Of a DNA stretch of 35,789 nucleotides, positions 11,701-23,081 are shown piece after piece. A model generated the notes under the pieces. The model was not told the origin of the DNA, made no database searches, and saw nothing but the letters and a program-made list of their open reading frames with translations. Position numbers and translations under genes: made by a program. This DNA comes from Gymnopilus junonius. Taxonomy: Eukaryota; Basidiomycota; Agaricomycetes; Agaricales; Galerinaceae. How positions within the stretch are numbered: position 1 is the first letter of the stretch; every line of letters begins with the position of its first letter. The stretch covers positions 1 to 35,789 of the forward strand of contig JADNYJ010000330.1 of the NCBI GenBank assembly GCA_015501075.1. The letters are read 5' to 3'.

Positions 11701-12179
11701 TGGAAAGCGCGGTTTTGAAGAACTAATGAGACCAGTTAGTTTACGATCACGGTTAGCTAAATTCGTGTGCAGCACACTCACGTTCTGCATACAGTCCTCC
11801 ATCTCCACTCTGGTCGAAGGATTGTTGTGAGATGAAAATCACATATCGAAATATAGGACCCTTACATGCTACAAAAGAAACCCAGGTTATTAAGCACGTT
11901 TCATATTGTAGAAATTTAACGCCAGGACTTACACTAATGTCCTAAGTTGAAAGAACGAGTAATTCAGTTTTTGTCTGATAGTCGTCAACTGCATGCTTAC
12001 TTCAAACATCTGGCCGACTGTTCGCCGTCAAAATGCTGTCACGAAGACTTAGAAATTGATGACTTACACAGAGTAGAGGGAACAGGGTGGCTCGCAGTCG
12101 CACTGACAGTGACCGTAAGTGCCATAACCCTGCTTGCGAGCAAAATTAAGGCTAATCCAATAAAGTTGAAGCTCCACAT
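8731..12179 (-). CDS. Alpha-L-arabinofuranosidase, GH51, secreted
   Basis: Removes arabinofuranosyl side chains from arabinoxylan and arabinan outside the cell. The ATG at 12179-12177 starts a signal peptide (about 20 residues, core [10 protein letters not shown]). Landmarks: [95 protein letters not shown], the acid/base Glu in YVEVGNEDFFS, a GEYAAIST segment likely to hold the nucleophile (inference), HVTYNQWTPNL, and a C-terminal [16 protein letters not shown] count about 28 exons and about 645 residues, the usual fungal GH51 size. The first exons are tiny (17, 9, 3, 28 and 36 nt). Two introns (10918-10865 and 9937-9888) fit only GC donors. One base seems missing near 9774-9784 and near 8919-8926, and the junction at 10074/10019 does not close cleanly, so the gene is either mis-sequenced or decaying. 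TATA-like element at 12231-12236. Confidence 0.9.
11866..11868 (-). other. 3-nt microexon (CAT, His) of the GH51 gene
   Basis: On the minus strand the triplet CAT is flanked by TTTTGTAG on its left and GTAAGG on its right, both good splice signals. The flanking introns would be 64 nt (11932-11869) and 56 nt (11865-11810), matching the other introns of the gene. Joining the 9-nt exon 11941-11933, this triplet and exon 11809-11782 gives FEDIS-H-SGDGG, restoring the His of the HSGDGG motif that fungal GH51 enzymes carry. Skipping it keeps the frame but deletes that His. Confidence 0.7.
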
Positions 12180-13488
12180 TTCTTGACTTGGTTCAACGGA
12201 CGTTGGTCAATCGAAAACATTGGACGCTCTTTTATATCATGAATCACGGACCGCCGCGAAGGTGGACAGTCTTCTTCGACCTTGCATCGAGTTCCATCTT
12301 CTTAGAACTTTAAGTGGTAGTAGAAGACCCCGCTATGAAGGCTCCGAGTTAGATATTAAACGTAGGAGCGAGGAAAAGGAAAAAAGATACTCACCATACG
12401 TGATCTTGTGATGAGGTGTGGAGATAGAAGCAAAAAATAAGTTGGCTGTACAGCGCATGATCCTAACTGATTTGCACTTCATCAGCGACGGCATATATAG
12501 GTCAGGGTATGAAAAGAAGACTTCTACAGCGTTATGATGTCTCCGACATGGCAAAAATAACACCTGACCACTGATCGCCATCTCATGAAAACATGTTTTG
12601 GTATTATAATAATTTATCAACTTGACGTTTCCGGAGACCTTTCAAGTATGAAACTGAAGACACTGCGACGAGTTGGCTTGTATATGAGTTTCTTGCCAAC
12701 AATGCTCAAACTGAGTTTCTACAACTGAAAACCTTCTTCGAATTCCAGTCTATGGGAATAAGATAATTCAGCCATTCCATTATGTCACAGAAAGATGAAG
12801 TACAATGACCTTGGTCAATTCTCAGGCCACCAATCATCAAAGTAAAACTACATGGGCACCGGCATCCCTGGCATAAAGTTCTTCTTGTATTTTGACAGAA
12901 CCTGACTTCCCCAAGGTGAAAGGTTGAGAAATGTTGTGTTTGAGAAGGCTAAGGTGTGTAAAGGAGTAACCTGGCTAGCTTAATCGACAACAGCCATTGT
13001 TGATAGAGCGTCATCTGACGAGTTCGAAGCCAACCGTACGCTGTCCGGGACGGGGGTCTGGCATCCACATCCCGGGATTAGAGTAGGGCGGGAGGGCGGC
13101 CCGGTAACACAAGCTAGGACACCAGAAGGGAAGCAGCTTGGAAGTAGTACATTCGAGCTGGCTGGGGCCCGAGGCTGGAGGTGGTAGACCGTGCTCTGTT
13201 AGAAGATAAAAGAACTATCAGATGCTGGCGACCAGCGTTCTAATGTCCATGCGTGCGTTCGTGATCCTAGAAATATGACCTACATAGCCCTACATGCGGC
13301 ATCCTTCCAAGTCAATGCGAACCATACCGCCTAAGAAGGTGGACGAATCAGAAACAGACGAACTCTTCATTGCGTGTCCTTGCCAATCTCGATTCTTGGG
13401 TGACACTTCCGGGCTTGGTGTGCGGTCCATTCCAGCAGTTCAACCAAACGAGTTTCCATTCCACTTCTAAATGTCACATCCCTACCGC
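12180..13488. other. intergenic: GH51 promoter side and SAM50 3' side
   Basis: About 1.3 kb with no recognisable gene. Apart from the TATA-like element near the GH51 start, I see a GC-rich patch at about 13020-13110 (runs such as CCCGGGA and GGCGGGAGGGCGG). Short ORFs here look like chance. Confidence 0.5.
12231..12236 (-). promoter_or_regulatory. TATA-like element of the GH51 gene
   Basis: The minus strand reads GATATAAAAGAGCG, with TATAAA 52-57 bp upstream of the GH51 ATG. Position and sequence suit a TATA box for a regulated secreted enzyme. It is a single short match, so chance cannot be excluded. Confidence 0.4.
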
Positions 13489-15366
13489 TCACAAAAAATC
13501 TAAACCCATCCCGACTTGGAGGCCCCTCCTCGTTCCATCGCTCGCGCTAGCAGCGAGCGGCACTCCAAAGTTTACTTCTATTCGTATAGGGTCAAATCTA
13601 TAAATCAGTCCTACTCCAGCAGATATCGAAGGCCGCGACAAGGAGTTGAGGACGTTCTCTTTTAGTGGGAGATCTATCAAGGGCGCGGTTTATATCAGCA
13701 AAGAATACAGACGTAGCATGCGAGAGAGTTTGACCTCTATTAATCTCGTCAAGACGCCCTGCATTCGCCCATCCCTGTATTTTTACGGGCCAGTGGGCCT
13801 TGGAGGGAACATCCGATATTATACTTGCTCCTACAGAGTAATGTAGTGCACCGCCAATATAATCACCTGACCGCTCTGATCAGTATGCTAATGACACCGA
13901 CAGAAATGAGAAAACACGAACTTCCATGTTTTGGACCCATGCTATTCTGTCTAAACGTTCTCACAGAGGTGGGACCACCTAGCTGGAACCTGTCCGAAAA
14001 GTGGGTCTTTCCTTCAGGGCTGAGACCCCATAACAAACCACCTCGTGCCGCCAATGATACTGACTGCACAAATTTTCAGTGAACAATCTTTGCGATGTTT
14101 CAGAAAGTAGACTTGCCAGACCAGTGTCTCCTATTTTTCTTGAAATTTGGCCTTCAGTATCGATTTTATAGAAGTGTGAGTCTCCTCCTAGGTTGAGCCC
14201 GGCAATTTCTTGAAATATCTTGCCATATAATCCCTGGGTCGCAGTTATCTTGTCATCTCTTGTATCATATGATAAAGTGTGGCTCAGTGACGACTTGATG
14301 GAAACACCGGCCGCCTCCCTCATACTAAATTGGAACGTTAGGCAGTAAATCTGAGTGCAATTGGACAAGCAGACCTAATGGATGCCGTGGGCGACAGACT
14401 AGAAATATGTCTGATCACACCATCGTATGCCAACTCATGTGCTGAAGTACCCGGTGTACCATGCTATCGAGTCAAAATTAAGTTAGTAAACGACCGAAAA
14501 AGATGAAGCGTGCTAACCTAGCTCACCCTAAGTGCAGCTCTAACACCTCGCAACCCTTCGAAGCAACTTGCGTAGGTCGTGAGATCCCTCTGTAGAGCAT
14601 ATGCTGAAAGTTCCCCGAATGTATTCATATCAGCGGAGATAGGAATGCTGAGAGCACCACGGAACGATTGACGCGTTTTCGTCCCGACGGCGTAGTTAGC
14701 TTCAAAGTTTTCCGCCCCACCGAAAACATTGCGCACTCGAGCAGTTACGTTCTAAGAACAGCAATTCGTTTTTGGACATATTAGAGATTAACCTATACTC
14801 ACTGCACTGCCCTCATTATTCCCAAGTTCTGTAGAGCTCGAAAGGAAATATCTTCCACGTTCTTTCGTCTTGAAGACGAGGTCTACATCGCCTGGCTGAG
14901 CGAGCATGTCGCGTGGACGGTCCACATAGGTCTCGATAGAAGAGAAAACATCTGTCTTCCTTAAAGCATAAGAAATGCGCCTTGTAGTATGCAGAATGTC
15001 TTCTAGGGTAGAAGGTTGTTCAGAGGACGGCGGTGGAATGGCAGGTTTAATGATCGACTCGAGAAAGGATAGACGTGTATGTGGTGCGCCCTCGACACGT
15101 ATAGAAGACACATTGACAGGTGTTTTCAAGTTGTTGTTGACCTACAAGAGTTTTAGCGAGACTAGCTGGCATACGAGAAAAGTATTACTGACGACTTCAG
15201 ACAGATGCAATATGGCGGACTCATATTCTCCCCTCAGCCTCCTTCCAATACGCTCTTGCTGCCATTTTAAAATTTTGTCAACTTCCTTTGGTTCTTTGTC
15301 GCGAGGAGAAGAAGAATTGTGGAGAGGTGGTCTTAGAGGAGGAGCAGTAATCTCGTCCTCTGCCAT
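13489..15366 (-). CDS. SAM50: SAM50/TOB55, mitochondrial outer-membrane beta-barrel assembly channel
   Basis: Core of the sorting and assembly machinery that inserts beta-barrel proteins into the mitochondrial outer membrane (BamA/Omp85 family). Exons on the minus strand: 15366-15193, 15141-14803, 14751-14527, 14463-14375, 14324-14117, 14063-13922, 13866-13735 and 13673-13489; all phases close, giving 497 residues with no frameshift. A soluble N-terminus and one POTRA-like region (VNVSSIRVEGAPHTR and following, about residues 60-150) precede the barrel, with family landmarks ATARVRNVFGG-like NVTARVRNVFGGAENFEANY, SMREAAGVS, SYDTRDD, SLAARGGLLWGLSP, FQLGGPTSVRTF and a C-terminal beta-signal GLQVGMGLDFL. 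The intron 14116-14064 fits only a GC donor (CTG/GCAAGT). It shares a 194-bp promoter with the divergent MATE gene. Confidence 0.93.
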
Positions 15367-15560
15367 GGCGAAGTCTTCAGAGTCTGAGTTGACGCGGAAG
15401 AAAACGCCAAGGAGTATATGACACGTGACATGGACTTGATCTAGATCGAATTCACGGTCGGGCGGGCGGATCGAAAGCCGCGTATCTCTAAAGATAGAAT
15501 CTCTCCGCCCGCAGAAACTTAGTGCAACTTGCTCGCTTTGTGTCTTGTCGTCCGACCACT
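15367..15560. promoter_or_regulatory. Bidirectional promoter SAM50/MATE with E-box and 9-bp inverted repeat
   Basis: The two divergent start codons are 194 bp apart. The interval holds CACGTGAC at 15423-15430, a bHLH-type E-box, and the perfect 9-bp inverted repeat GCGGGCGGA (15462-15470) and TCCGCCCGC (15504-15512) with a 33-nt spacer. Function is inferred from position; no factor is assigned. Confidence 0.5.
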
Positions 15561-18279
15561 ATGTCCTCGACTTATGCGCACTATCAGGGTCCTTCTTCTC
15601 TCCCTTCTGACTATGCAATCTTGTCCAGACTTGGTCTCCAGGAAAATCATACCCCAATCCCTGACGAAGAGCCATCCGCTCCAACGGAAGACTCGGACTC
15701 GAGTCGGCATGTAACCCGTCGTGAAAGTTTCAATAACGCGTACTATTACCGACCTCTCAAACCTTCAATTGGTACATATCCAACCGAAGGGCAGATAGAG
15801 GCCGCAGACAGGACAGCAACTCTCCCAAGTCTTGGTCTACCCACCGAGACAACACCTCTCTTGAGCAATCCACCTATACCACGCATAGAGGAACCAATTG
15901 ACCGTAACCCTGCCGCTGATGCTGAGTCTAAGATATCTATGTTCTGGGAGGAACTATGGATTCTTACAAAATATGCCCTCCCTGTCTTTGGGTCAGTTTT
16001 TACTCCGACTTTATTTAGCTTCACCCAAGCTGACTCACCGCTTCAAACGTTCAGGACGCACGTTCTTGAATATTCCCTCGTCATCGCGTCCGTTGTATCT
16101 ATTGGTCATTTATCAACCACTGCCCTTGCTGCCATCTCACTTGGATCCATGACCGCAAGTGTCAGTGGCTTCAGCATTCTTCAAGGTTTCGCAAGCGCTC
16201 TTGACACTCTGCTTCCATCTGCATGGACTTCTCCACAACCTCAACTAGTCGGCCTTTGGGCTCAGAGAATGAGTGAGTCTTCCTTTACATGCTAGCTACC
16301 CTCGAATATGATCCGGAAATTTTCTTACATTCATTTTGCAGCTGTCGTCATGTTTACTTCTTTGATAGTGCGTCATAGAGTTTAAACTTAATAGACCGAA
16401 CAATTCGGCTTATCTGCTCCACCCCTCCTAAAAGCCAATGTTCCTCATTTGGTTCAATGCTGAGGCCATTCTACTTTTCCTCAAGCAAGATCCAGAGGTT
16501 GCTCACCTTGCAGGTGTTTATTTGCGTTGGGTATCATTAGGCCTTCCAGGTATGGTCTCGGAATTTCCTTTTCCGACTTTTAACTTTCTAACGTTATTAT
16601 TATCCCCATCAAAAGCCTATGCTTTTAATTGTATTAGTCGGTATGATTTAATCACTCCTCAACTTCCGACCTCGATCCGCTTGCTCAATTTCTGTAAATC
16701 AGACGTTATTTCCAATCCCAAGGTACGTTCATCAAATCGATACCGTCTCCGTCGGACTCTGAGCCGCCACTATTCTGTTGATTATCTAGGCTTATTCACG
16801 GTGCCGACGCGTATCGTCTTTATCGTGGCTCCTGCAAATGTTCTTCTCAATTGGTTGCTTGGTATGGTCTTTCTTTACGCTTCTTGTCCGCAATAATCGC
16901 TCACCTATTCCTAAAAAGTTTGGGGCCCTAAACCCTTCGGCCTAGGATTCATTGGAGCGCCACTTGCAACCGCAATATCATTCAATTTTATTTCTCTTAG
17001 TTCAATCATTTACGGCATTTTCTTCACACCTGCCACTGCATGGTATCCTATCTCTCGACGGATGTTTACTGGCTTAGGTGTCTTGGTTAACTTGGGCTTG
17101 AGTGGTGTTGGTGCGAGGAGTAACTATTTTTGATCTTATGCGGCTCCCTGACGTATCCTTAACAAAAATAGGACAAACTGCGTCTGAATGGTGGGCTTGG
17201 GAGCTTGTCACTCTCGCTGCATCTCTGTGAGCAGATTGAACCCCTTTACTTGACCAAACGGCTTAAATCAAAATTATTTTACAGGCTTGGTCCAGTAGCG
17301 CTAGCCACTCAATCAGTCCTTCTAGTCTCCGCCTCAACTACCTACCAAGCGCCTTTCGCGCTAAGTGTCGCTACAGCAGTTCGGTACGCTTATTTTCAAC
17401 ATGACATGTGCTATTTTTGAGCGTTAATAAAAATCACCACTAACTGTCAGGATTGGAAATCTCCTTGGAGAACAAAAGGCGAAGCGTGCAGCTGCAGCCG
17501 CTAGCACCTCCATCGTCATGGCATTTATAATTGCGTTGTTTACGAGGTATGATAAACTTATCTTTGAAACCCTTCCCATCAGTCTCACATTAAGGATAGC
17601 ACACTGTTCTTGGTTTTCCGTAAACAATGGGCCTATATTTTCAACAACGATCCAGGTTTGCATTAGACCCGGTGTTTTCCTCACCTCACTATTGACTTCG
17701 TATGGAAAATGCAGAGGTCGTTGAACTTGTAGCGTCTATAATACCTCTCGTCGCTCTTTTCCAGGTATTCGATGGTATTTCCGGTGTGACTGGTGGTATC
17801 TTGAGAGCACAGGGTAAACAGGTGAGGCAGTCTGGTTAACTTTCAGCAAGCTTAGGATCTCATGCATCGATTATCTAGTTCCTCGGTGCGTTGCTGAATC
17901 TCAGGTAAATTTAATATTTGATTCTGTTCTTGCATATCTCTCATCGGATTTCATTGAAAATAGCGCTTACTACATTTTTGGTGAGTTCTTTTCGGAGAAA
18001 GCCAAAGCAATTTACGACTGACCTTCCGTTTGCAAAGGTATCCCACTGGGAATCTACCTTGCCTTCTCCCATCATTATGGTCTCCATGGTCTCTGGGTCG
18101 GGCTCACCTTTTCCCTGGTATATTGCGCCGTCATTGGTACATGGGTATGCCTGAGGTCAAACTGGGACCGACAGGTCTACAAAGTGATGCAAAGGCTGAA
18201 AGAGGAAGATAAACGCAGAGTTGAAGACGAAACACTCGACCCAGCAGCCGAAATGGAACGGGGGCTCTTGGATGGCTAG
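15561..18279 (+). CDS. MATE-family multidrug/toxin extrusion transporter
   Basis: Cation-coupled antiporter of the MatE family, resembling fungal Erc1-type proteins; the substrate is unknown. Sixteen exons with all phases closing: 15561-15991, 16055-16272, 16342-16367, 16435-16549, 16616-16640, 16703-16722, 16790-16861, 16919-17110, 17172-17226, 17285-17383, 17451-17546, 17600-17655, 17715-17821, 17879-17904, 17964-17980 and 18038-18279, giving 598 residues. A hydrophilic N-tail of about 125 residues precedes two MatE repeats (STTALAAISLGSMTA, FSILQGFASALDTLLPSA, YAFNCISRRYFQSQG, FGLGFIGAPLATA, IGNLLGEQKAKRA, FDGISGVTGGILRAQGKQ). The protein ends in a charged tail. Exons of 17, 20, 25 and 26 nt make automatic prediction error-prone. 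The start gives the N-tail typical of fungal MATE proteins. Confidence 0.92.
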
Positions 18280-18739
18280 AGGGTTTTGATTTTCTTTCGA
18301 CAGCCAGATCTTTTTGGCTGTTGATATTTAATTTATAGATATTCCCGGTCGCTTGGGGTCCAGGCAGTCGAATATGAGCGACCAAGAGCGACGGATGGAG
18401 CATATTTCTGAGCGAATCTGCTCCACTATTGGTTACCGATGATGGGCATGGCCATGACGACGATGTATTTCATGAAATTAATGAATTTGACGAACAATAA
18501 CGAAGCTATAAGTTTGTCTGCTCAAACATTCGGATGAGGGTGGTGCCATGACGCAGGTATTCATCATGTTGGGTCATTGTAGATTCTGCCAATATTTAAT
18601 CAGAAGGCGAGAGTTTCTGTCCATGCGATTGTGGGTGTGTATTATAAAATATGTAAATCATCTATTTCCTTGGTCAGTGAAACGGAAATAACTTGTTCAG
18701 CAAGGACGCACCAATGTACAAAAGAGCCAATATAGGTCG
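18280..18739. other. intergenic between convergent MATE and uS8m genes
   Basis: A 460-bp spacer holding the two 3' ends. No gene, repeat or structured RNA was recognised. Confidence 0.5.
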
Positions 18740-19204
18740 CTACCGCGCTCTACACACAACTTCACCAGGTATCTTCAGCTGAAGTGCTTCTCTAGCCTCC
18801 AACCACTCATGTTCCTTATGTTCTGTCCTTACCATCGCTACCTCTCCCATTCCAAGAGGCGGTACCTGTCCAGCTCTCCTCCCTGAACAGATCGCTCTGA
18901 TGCCCCCCAGCTCCAAGAAAACACGCCGACTGGGCCTGCTTATCAGCTCCATGTTGCTCAGCACGGGCAGGTCATCTCTGTACTTGAGGTCGGCCCATAT
19001 ACGCCGATCTGACTCCTTGACTTTGCTAAATGCCTCTGGGTCAGGCCCTGCTGATGTTCCTCGGGTTATAGATGAGATAAAGCCGGCACGGAGGAGTATG
19101 CTGAGGATTCCGAGGTTTTGGGTGTTGTGGTTCACAACTAGCTTTTGATGTCGCGCTCGGAAAGCATTTTGAACTTTTGAGCAGAGGTCGTGTGGGAGAG
19201 GCAT
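18740..19204 (-). CDS. Mitochondrial ribosomal protein uS8m
   Basis: Small-subunit protein that binds the central domain of mitochondrial 15S/12S-type rRNA. A single coding exon of 154 residues starts at the ATG 19204-19202: MPLPHDLCSKVQNAFRARHQ, then ILSILLRAGFISSITRGT, WADLKYRDDLPVLSNMELIS, SRRVFLELGGIRAICSGRRA and a C-terminal EVVCRAR. The uS8 fold and the N-terminal HDLCSKVQNA agree with fungal mitochondrial uS8 (MRPS8). The frame stays open upstream, but that stretch contains a clear intron (19273-19221, GTAAGAG to TTTAG), so I place it in the 5' leader. A longer start at 19369 would put this intron in the coding frame. Confidence 0.85.
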   Translation of the reverse strand: MPLPHDLCSKVQNAFRARHQKLVVNHNTQNLGILSILLRAGFISSITRGTSAGPDPEAFSKVKESDRRIWADLKYRDDLPVLSNMELISRPSRRVFLELGGIRAICSGRRAGQVPPLGMGEVAMVRTEHKEHEWLEAREALQLKIPGEVVCRAR

Positions 19205-19220
19205 TCTATGTGCAGCCAAC

Positions 19221-19273
19221 CTAAATAATAAATAGGTTATTTGCTCGAAAACAGAAACAGGAAACGCTCTTAC
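19221..19273 (-). other. probable 5'-UTR intron of uS8m
   Basis: On the minus strand GTAAGAGCG opens and TATTATTTAG closes a 53-nt segment ending 16 nt before the uS8m ATG. Length and signals match the other introns in the window. Confidence 0.55.
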
Positions 19274-20461
19274 CAATACGAGGACTCTTGACGCAGGGGA
19301 AAGGAATTGTCGAGGAGCCTTTAGCTTCAGAAATTCTGTGAAGCCTGGTTGGAAGACTGCTGTTTTCAATTGTTTGTTTTCAATGCCGATGCCATTCTAA
19401 ACTCGTCCTCGTCGCTCGAGCTCAATTCTCAACGTTATCACCATCTCCCCAATGATTCGCTATCAAAATCTGCGACCTTTAGGCCTCGCGCCTTAATCAT
19501 GAAGTTTTTCCAGTCATACTATGTTGCGCTCCGTATTCCTGTCCGAAATTTGGCAAATTCATATTCAATTCGCGCGATCATTTGAACTTAACAATCTCAT
19601 GACACCTACGTTGCACACATGTTTAGTCTTTATGGGAATGGCTTAGTTTTTGGCTCACATCCGCTCACTCAGCGCAATAACCCCATAATTCCTTCATACG
19701 GGATTTGCAAAGTTCCTTGGCGTCCGTTTAAAACAAAGGTGACCGAGAACGAGAAGGCTGGAGATTAACCAGAGGATTCTGCGTCTTCTGATTGGCTTGG
19801 GGCGGTGGGGCTTCGACTTATATGGGAATTCCTTAGGAATAATCCAACTTGCAGATAACCTCTATTACCGTGGCGCCCTGGAATGAAATGAATGGACAGG
19901 GCTTGGAAGCCCGTGACATAATCCCTGTATTATGTGCCTACATAATAGGTCCCAATTCAACGTGTACAAGGCAGTGGGTACTGTTCAACATACCCTTACT
20001 TTTATCCCAGTAACTTGCGTCGATTTTCATAATGATCCGTGGTTCTATTCGTCTTCCTCTGCATCACTTGCCACGGTGGAAAGGGCAAAATACTTCTCCT
20101 TTGGTGTCTATGTCGCGTAAACAATTCTTTCGATATCTCTCACCCCAGCATAGATATATTTCGGGCACGGCAACGCGGAACTCCATCCCACCTGACAGAG
20201 TCAAAATTCGATATTTATATCACGAGTTCCCACGGAGCACTGAATTCAATGACAACATCACCCATCACTAGTGAGTGGCAAGGTCAATTTTACTCACGAC
20301 TCTCATTCCCAATGGCATTCTCCAGATACTAAATTCTTTCTTAAATTGGTCGCGGGAAGCCTTTCCCAAATCTGGCACACTGTATCCGACACTGGGCTTG
20401 TATTTAGTCACCAGAGGGGACGGTTGGTTACCCTCTCAAGTCTATCTTCCACTCGGTCAAG
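19274..20461. other. intergenic between divergent uS8m and MFS genes
   Basis: About 1.2 kb holding both promoters. Several overlapping short ORFs occur on the plus strand around 19930-20540, but their composition is not coding-like and they match no family I know. No repeat was recognised. Confidence 0.5.
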
Positions 20462-23081
20462 ATGTCTTCAGAAAAGGTCGATGAAAAGCATGACCTCGAG
20501 TCCTCCGCTGCCAGCAATCATGATTCCTCTTCTGAGGTAGACCTCTACTCACTTCATGAGCAACGGGCTGGCCGTTTGATCATAGACCCTGCGTGAGTGG
20601 AACACTCTCTCATTGAATTCGGATGGCTCACTCTACTTCAGAGAGGCCAAAGTAGAACTGGGCGAAGCGATTGCTGCAAAGCTGAAGCTCTCGCGTGATG
20701 GCACCAAAGTCCTTTGGCCCCAACCTACTGACTCCCCTCTGGACCCGCAGAACTGGAGCGACCGCCGCAAGGCCATTCAACTCATCATCATCACGCTTGC
20801 CGCTATCGTCCCAGATTTCGATTCCGGAATAGGTGAATAGAGATACGTCTTATTCTTGCTCAGATAACTGATGTACACGTTCCCATTATTCCCCAGGTAT
20901 TGCCGCTATCTTTGCTCTTGCGAACCAATACGATACCACAACCGGAGTGATCAATAATCTTACATCAAAGTACGTGTTTAGACCCCTTCATGACCGGACA
21001 ATGCTTACATACATCGCACTAGTTGGAGTATCTTCCTCTTGGGTACGAGCGCGATCACGTTCGACATTCACGATCGCTTTGCCTGACACGAGATATAATT
21101 AGGATGGGGCGGTTTATTTGCAGTCATGTTGATTAGACGTCTGGGGCGACTTCCTATTCTATTCTGGTCCCAGGTACAGTTCAATCCGTCTTTATGACAG
21201 TCAGAACTGTCTTGACGGACTTTTGAAGCTGCTTGCTTTGGGGTTCCTTATTGGATGCACTTTTGCTCCAAATTTGAAGACGTTCACAGGTTAGGGATGT
21301 CATCAAACATGAACTGAAACACGGGTTAATGACTGTCCACAGCTATGCGTTGTTTGACTGCATTCTTTGGGTTAGTGTTTTAGTCATTTGACCGGTTCTG
21401 CAGAAGCGGTGACATTTTCTTGTTATCTTAGCACTGCGCCGCAGGTCACGGTAATTGCTCCCTGCGTTTTAGTGGTCACTGGGTCATCTAAAATTCATAC
21501 TTTCAAGGGCCTTTATGTCGTCACGGATCTCTTTCCATTTCATCTGCAAGCCAGAAAGGTAGTGTATGACCACTTACACTTACACCTAATGTTGTCCGAC
21601 TCATCGCTATTGTGAAGTTGAACATTTGGACAATGGGCTTCCTAATTTCCCCATTCCTGTCTCCGTTTGCCTTTGGATTTCTTGTCGCTAGAACCACTTG
21701 GAGATGGGCATATGGCATTGGTTCAATATATTCGGCAATTGTGGTCCTTCTTATCGCCTTTTTCATGGAGGAGACGTAGGCCTCGTTAAATTTTCGCAAA
21801 TGAATTTACGCTGACTTTATTTTTAGCATGTATGACCGCACTGTCAAGCCTATTCCAGAGCCCACCTCCACTGGCCTTCGTTACAGGATTGAAACTCTCG
21901 TTGGAATTACAGGCGTAAAGATGCAGAAGTATCGCATTTCTTGGACCGAGTCAATTATGAGCTGTTTCAATTTAGTTTGGAGGCCTCACTTGTTGATGAT
22001 ATTGGTGTTTGAGGTATGTTTCTTGTCTTAGATTATGATACACAACTCTGATGACATTTTGACCCAGGCCATGGTCTTTGGTTTCAGCATTGGTATCAAT
22101 GTAAGTTTGGATCTTGTACAGTAATTTTGTGCATCAAACCCTGATTGTTGGCTAGGTCACCAATGCTGTATTCCTCGGCTCACCTCCACCCTTTGGTTAT
22201 GGCTTCAGTCAATTCGGTATTGCAGGCAGCTACGGAACCCCTATTGTGAGTGACTATAAAGCCATGCTTTGACTTACAACCTGTTCATCTGAATTCGGTA
22301 GGTTTCCGTTCTACTTGGTGAAATTGTGGGAAGATACACCAATGACTGGATCATGAACATCAGCGTTAAACGAAACAAAGGTGTTTTCGAAGCTGAAAGT
22401 CGTCTATGGTGAGCATCACAAAACTCATACAATACAAAAAAATCAACTCAATCAAACAGGGCGTGCTATATTGCAATTCCACTGTACATTTGTGGTTTTG
22501 TGACTCTCGGAGCAGCTTTCCAGAAACACCTCAGTGTTGGCGCTTTGGTTATGGGCTGGGGTATCGCCGAGTTTTCGGTCATGATCAACACTGTCGCGGT
22601 TTACGCATACTGCAATGACGCTTTCCCCAAGCACCATGTACGTCTTTTAAAGCGACTGCAATTTGCCAAAAATCTTTATTTCGGCTTTGCAGGGAGAAAT
22701 TAGTGCCTTGATTAACCTCGCACGTACCCTTGGTGGTAAGCAAATTCTGATAAAAGATCCAGCGACATGCAGCTGAAAATCTGCATGCAGGTTTCAGTGT
22801 CGCCTACTTCCAGGTCCCATGGGCTCTCAAGAACGGTGCTATCCAAACCTTTGGTGTTGAAGCTGCGTAAGTGCATTTCTTTAGTCCAGCATCTGCTACA
22901 GATTTAATTCATCCTTTTCCCAGAATCGTTACCGGACTGTTTTTGTTGATTGTACCTTTCATGCAATTGAAAGGAGGTGATTTGAGGGTACGTGACTTTT
23001 CCTTGTATTCTTGGCGACTGTTTGTTCTACGGTGGGACTGAAACACTTGTGATTTTTTAGGCAAAATATTCTCTCCATTAG
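20462..23081 (+). CDS. Major facilitator superfamily transporter (DHA1-like)
   Basis: Proton-coupled plasma-membrane transporter; substrate unknown, the family includes drug and polyamine exporters. Nineteen exons with all phases closing and 533 residues: 20462-20592, 20642-20832, 20897-20969, 21023-21042, 21103-21173, 21229-21289, 21343-21370, 21432-21450, 21508-21558, 21618-21775, 21827-22013, 22068-22100, 22156-22245, 22302-22408, 22460-22637, 22693-22735, 22791-22866, 22924-22987 and 23061-23081. The hydrophilic N-tail carries the DHA1-type DPQNWSDRRK just before the first membrane helix; the loop 2-3 motif is degenerate (LIRRLGRLPILFWSQ); RTTWRWAYGIGSIYS precedes a central loop of about 70 residues (METMYDRTVKPIPE and following). 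The last coding exon is 7 codons including the stop. Microexons of 19, 20, 21 and 28 nt are present. Confidence 0.92.

Noticed and set aside
11947..12186. Plus-strand ORF over the GH51 start
   Set aside because: The minus strand here holds the GH51 signal peptide and first exons with good splice sites; the plus ORF has no motif.
19205..19369. N-terminal extension of uS8m to 19369
   Set aside because: It contains a consensus 53-nt intron, and fungal uS8m normally begins at MPLPHDLC-like sequence; kept as 5' leader.
20032..20540. Overlapping short plus-strand ORFs before the MFS gene
   Set aside because: Three frames overlap with no coding-like composition; the MFS frame with ordered splice phases begins at 20462.
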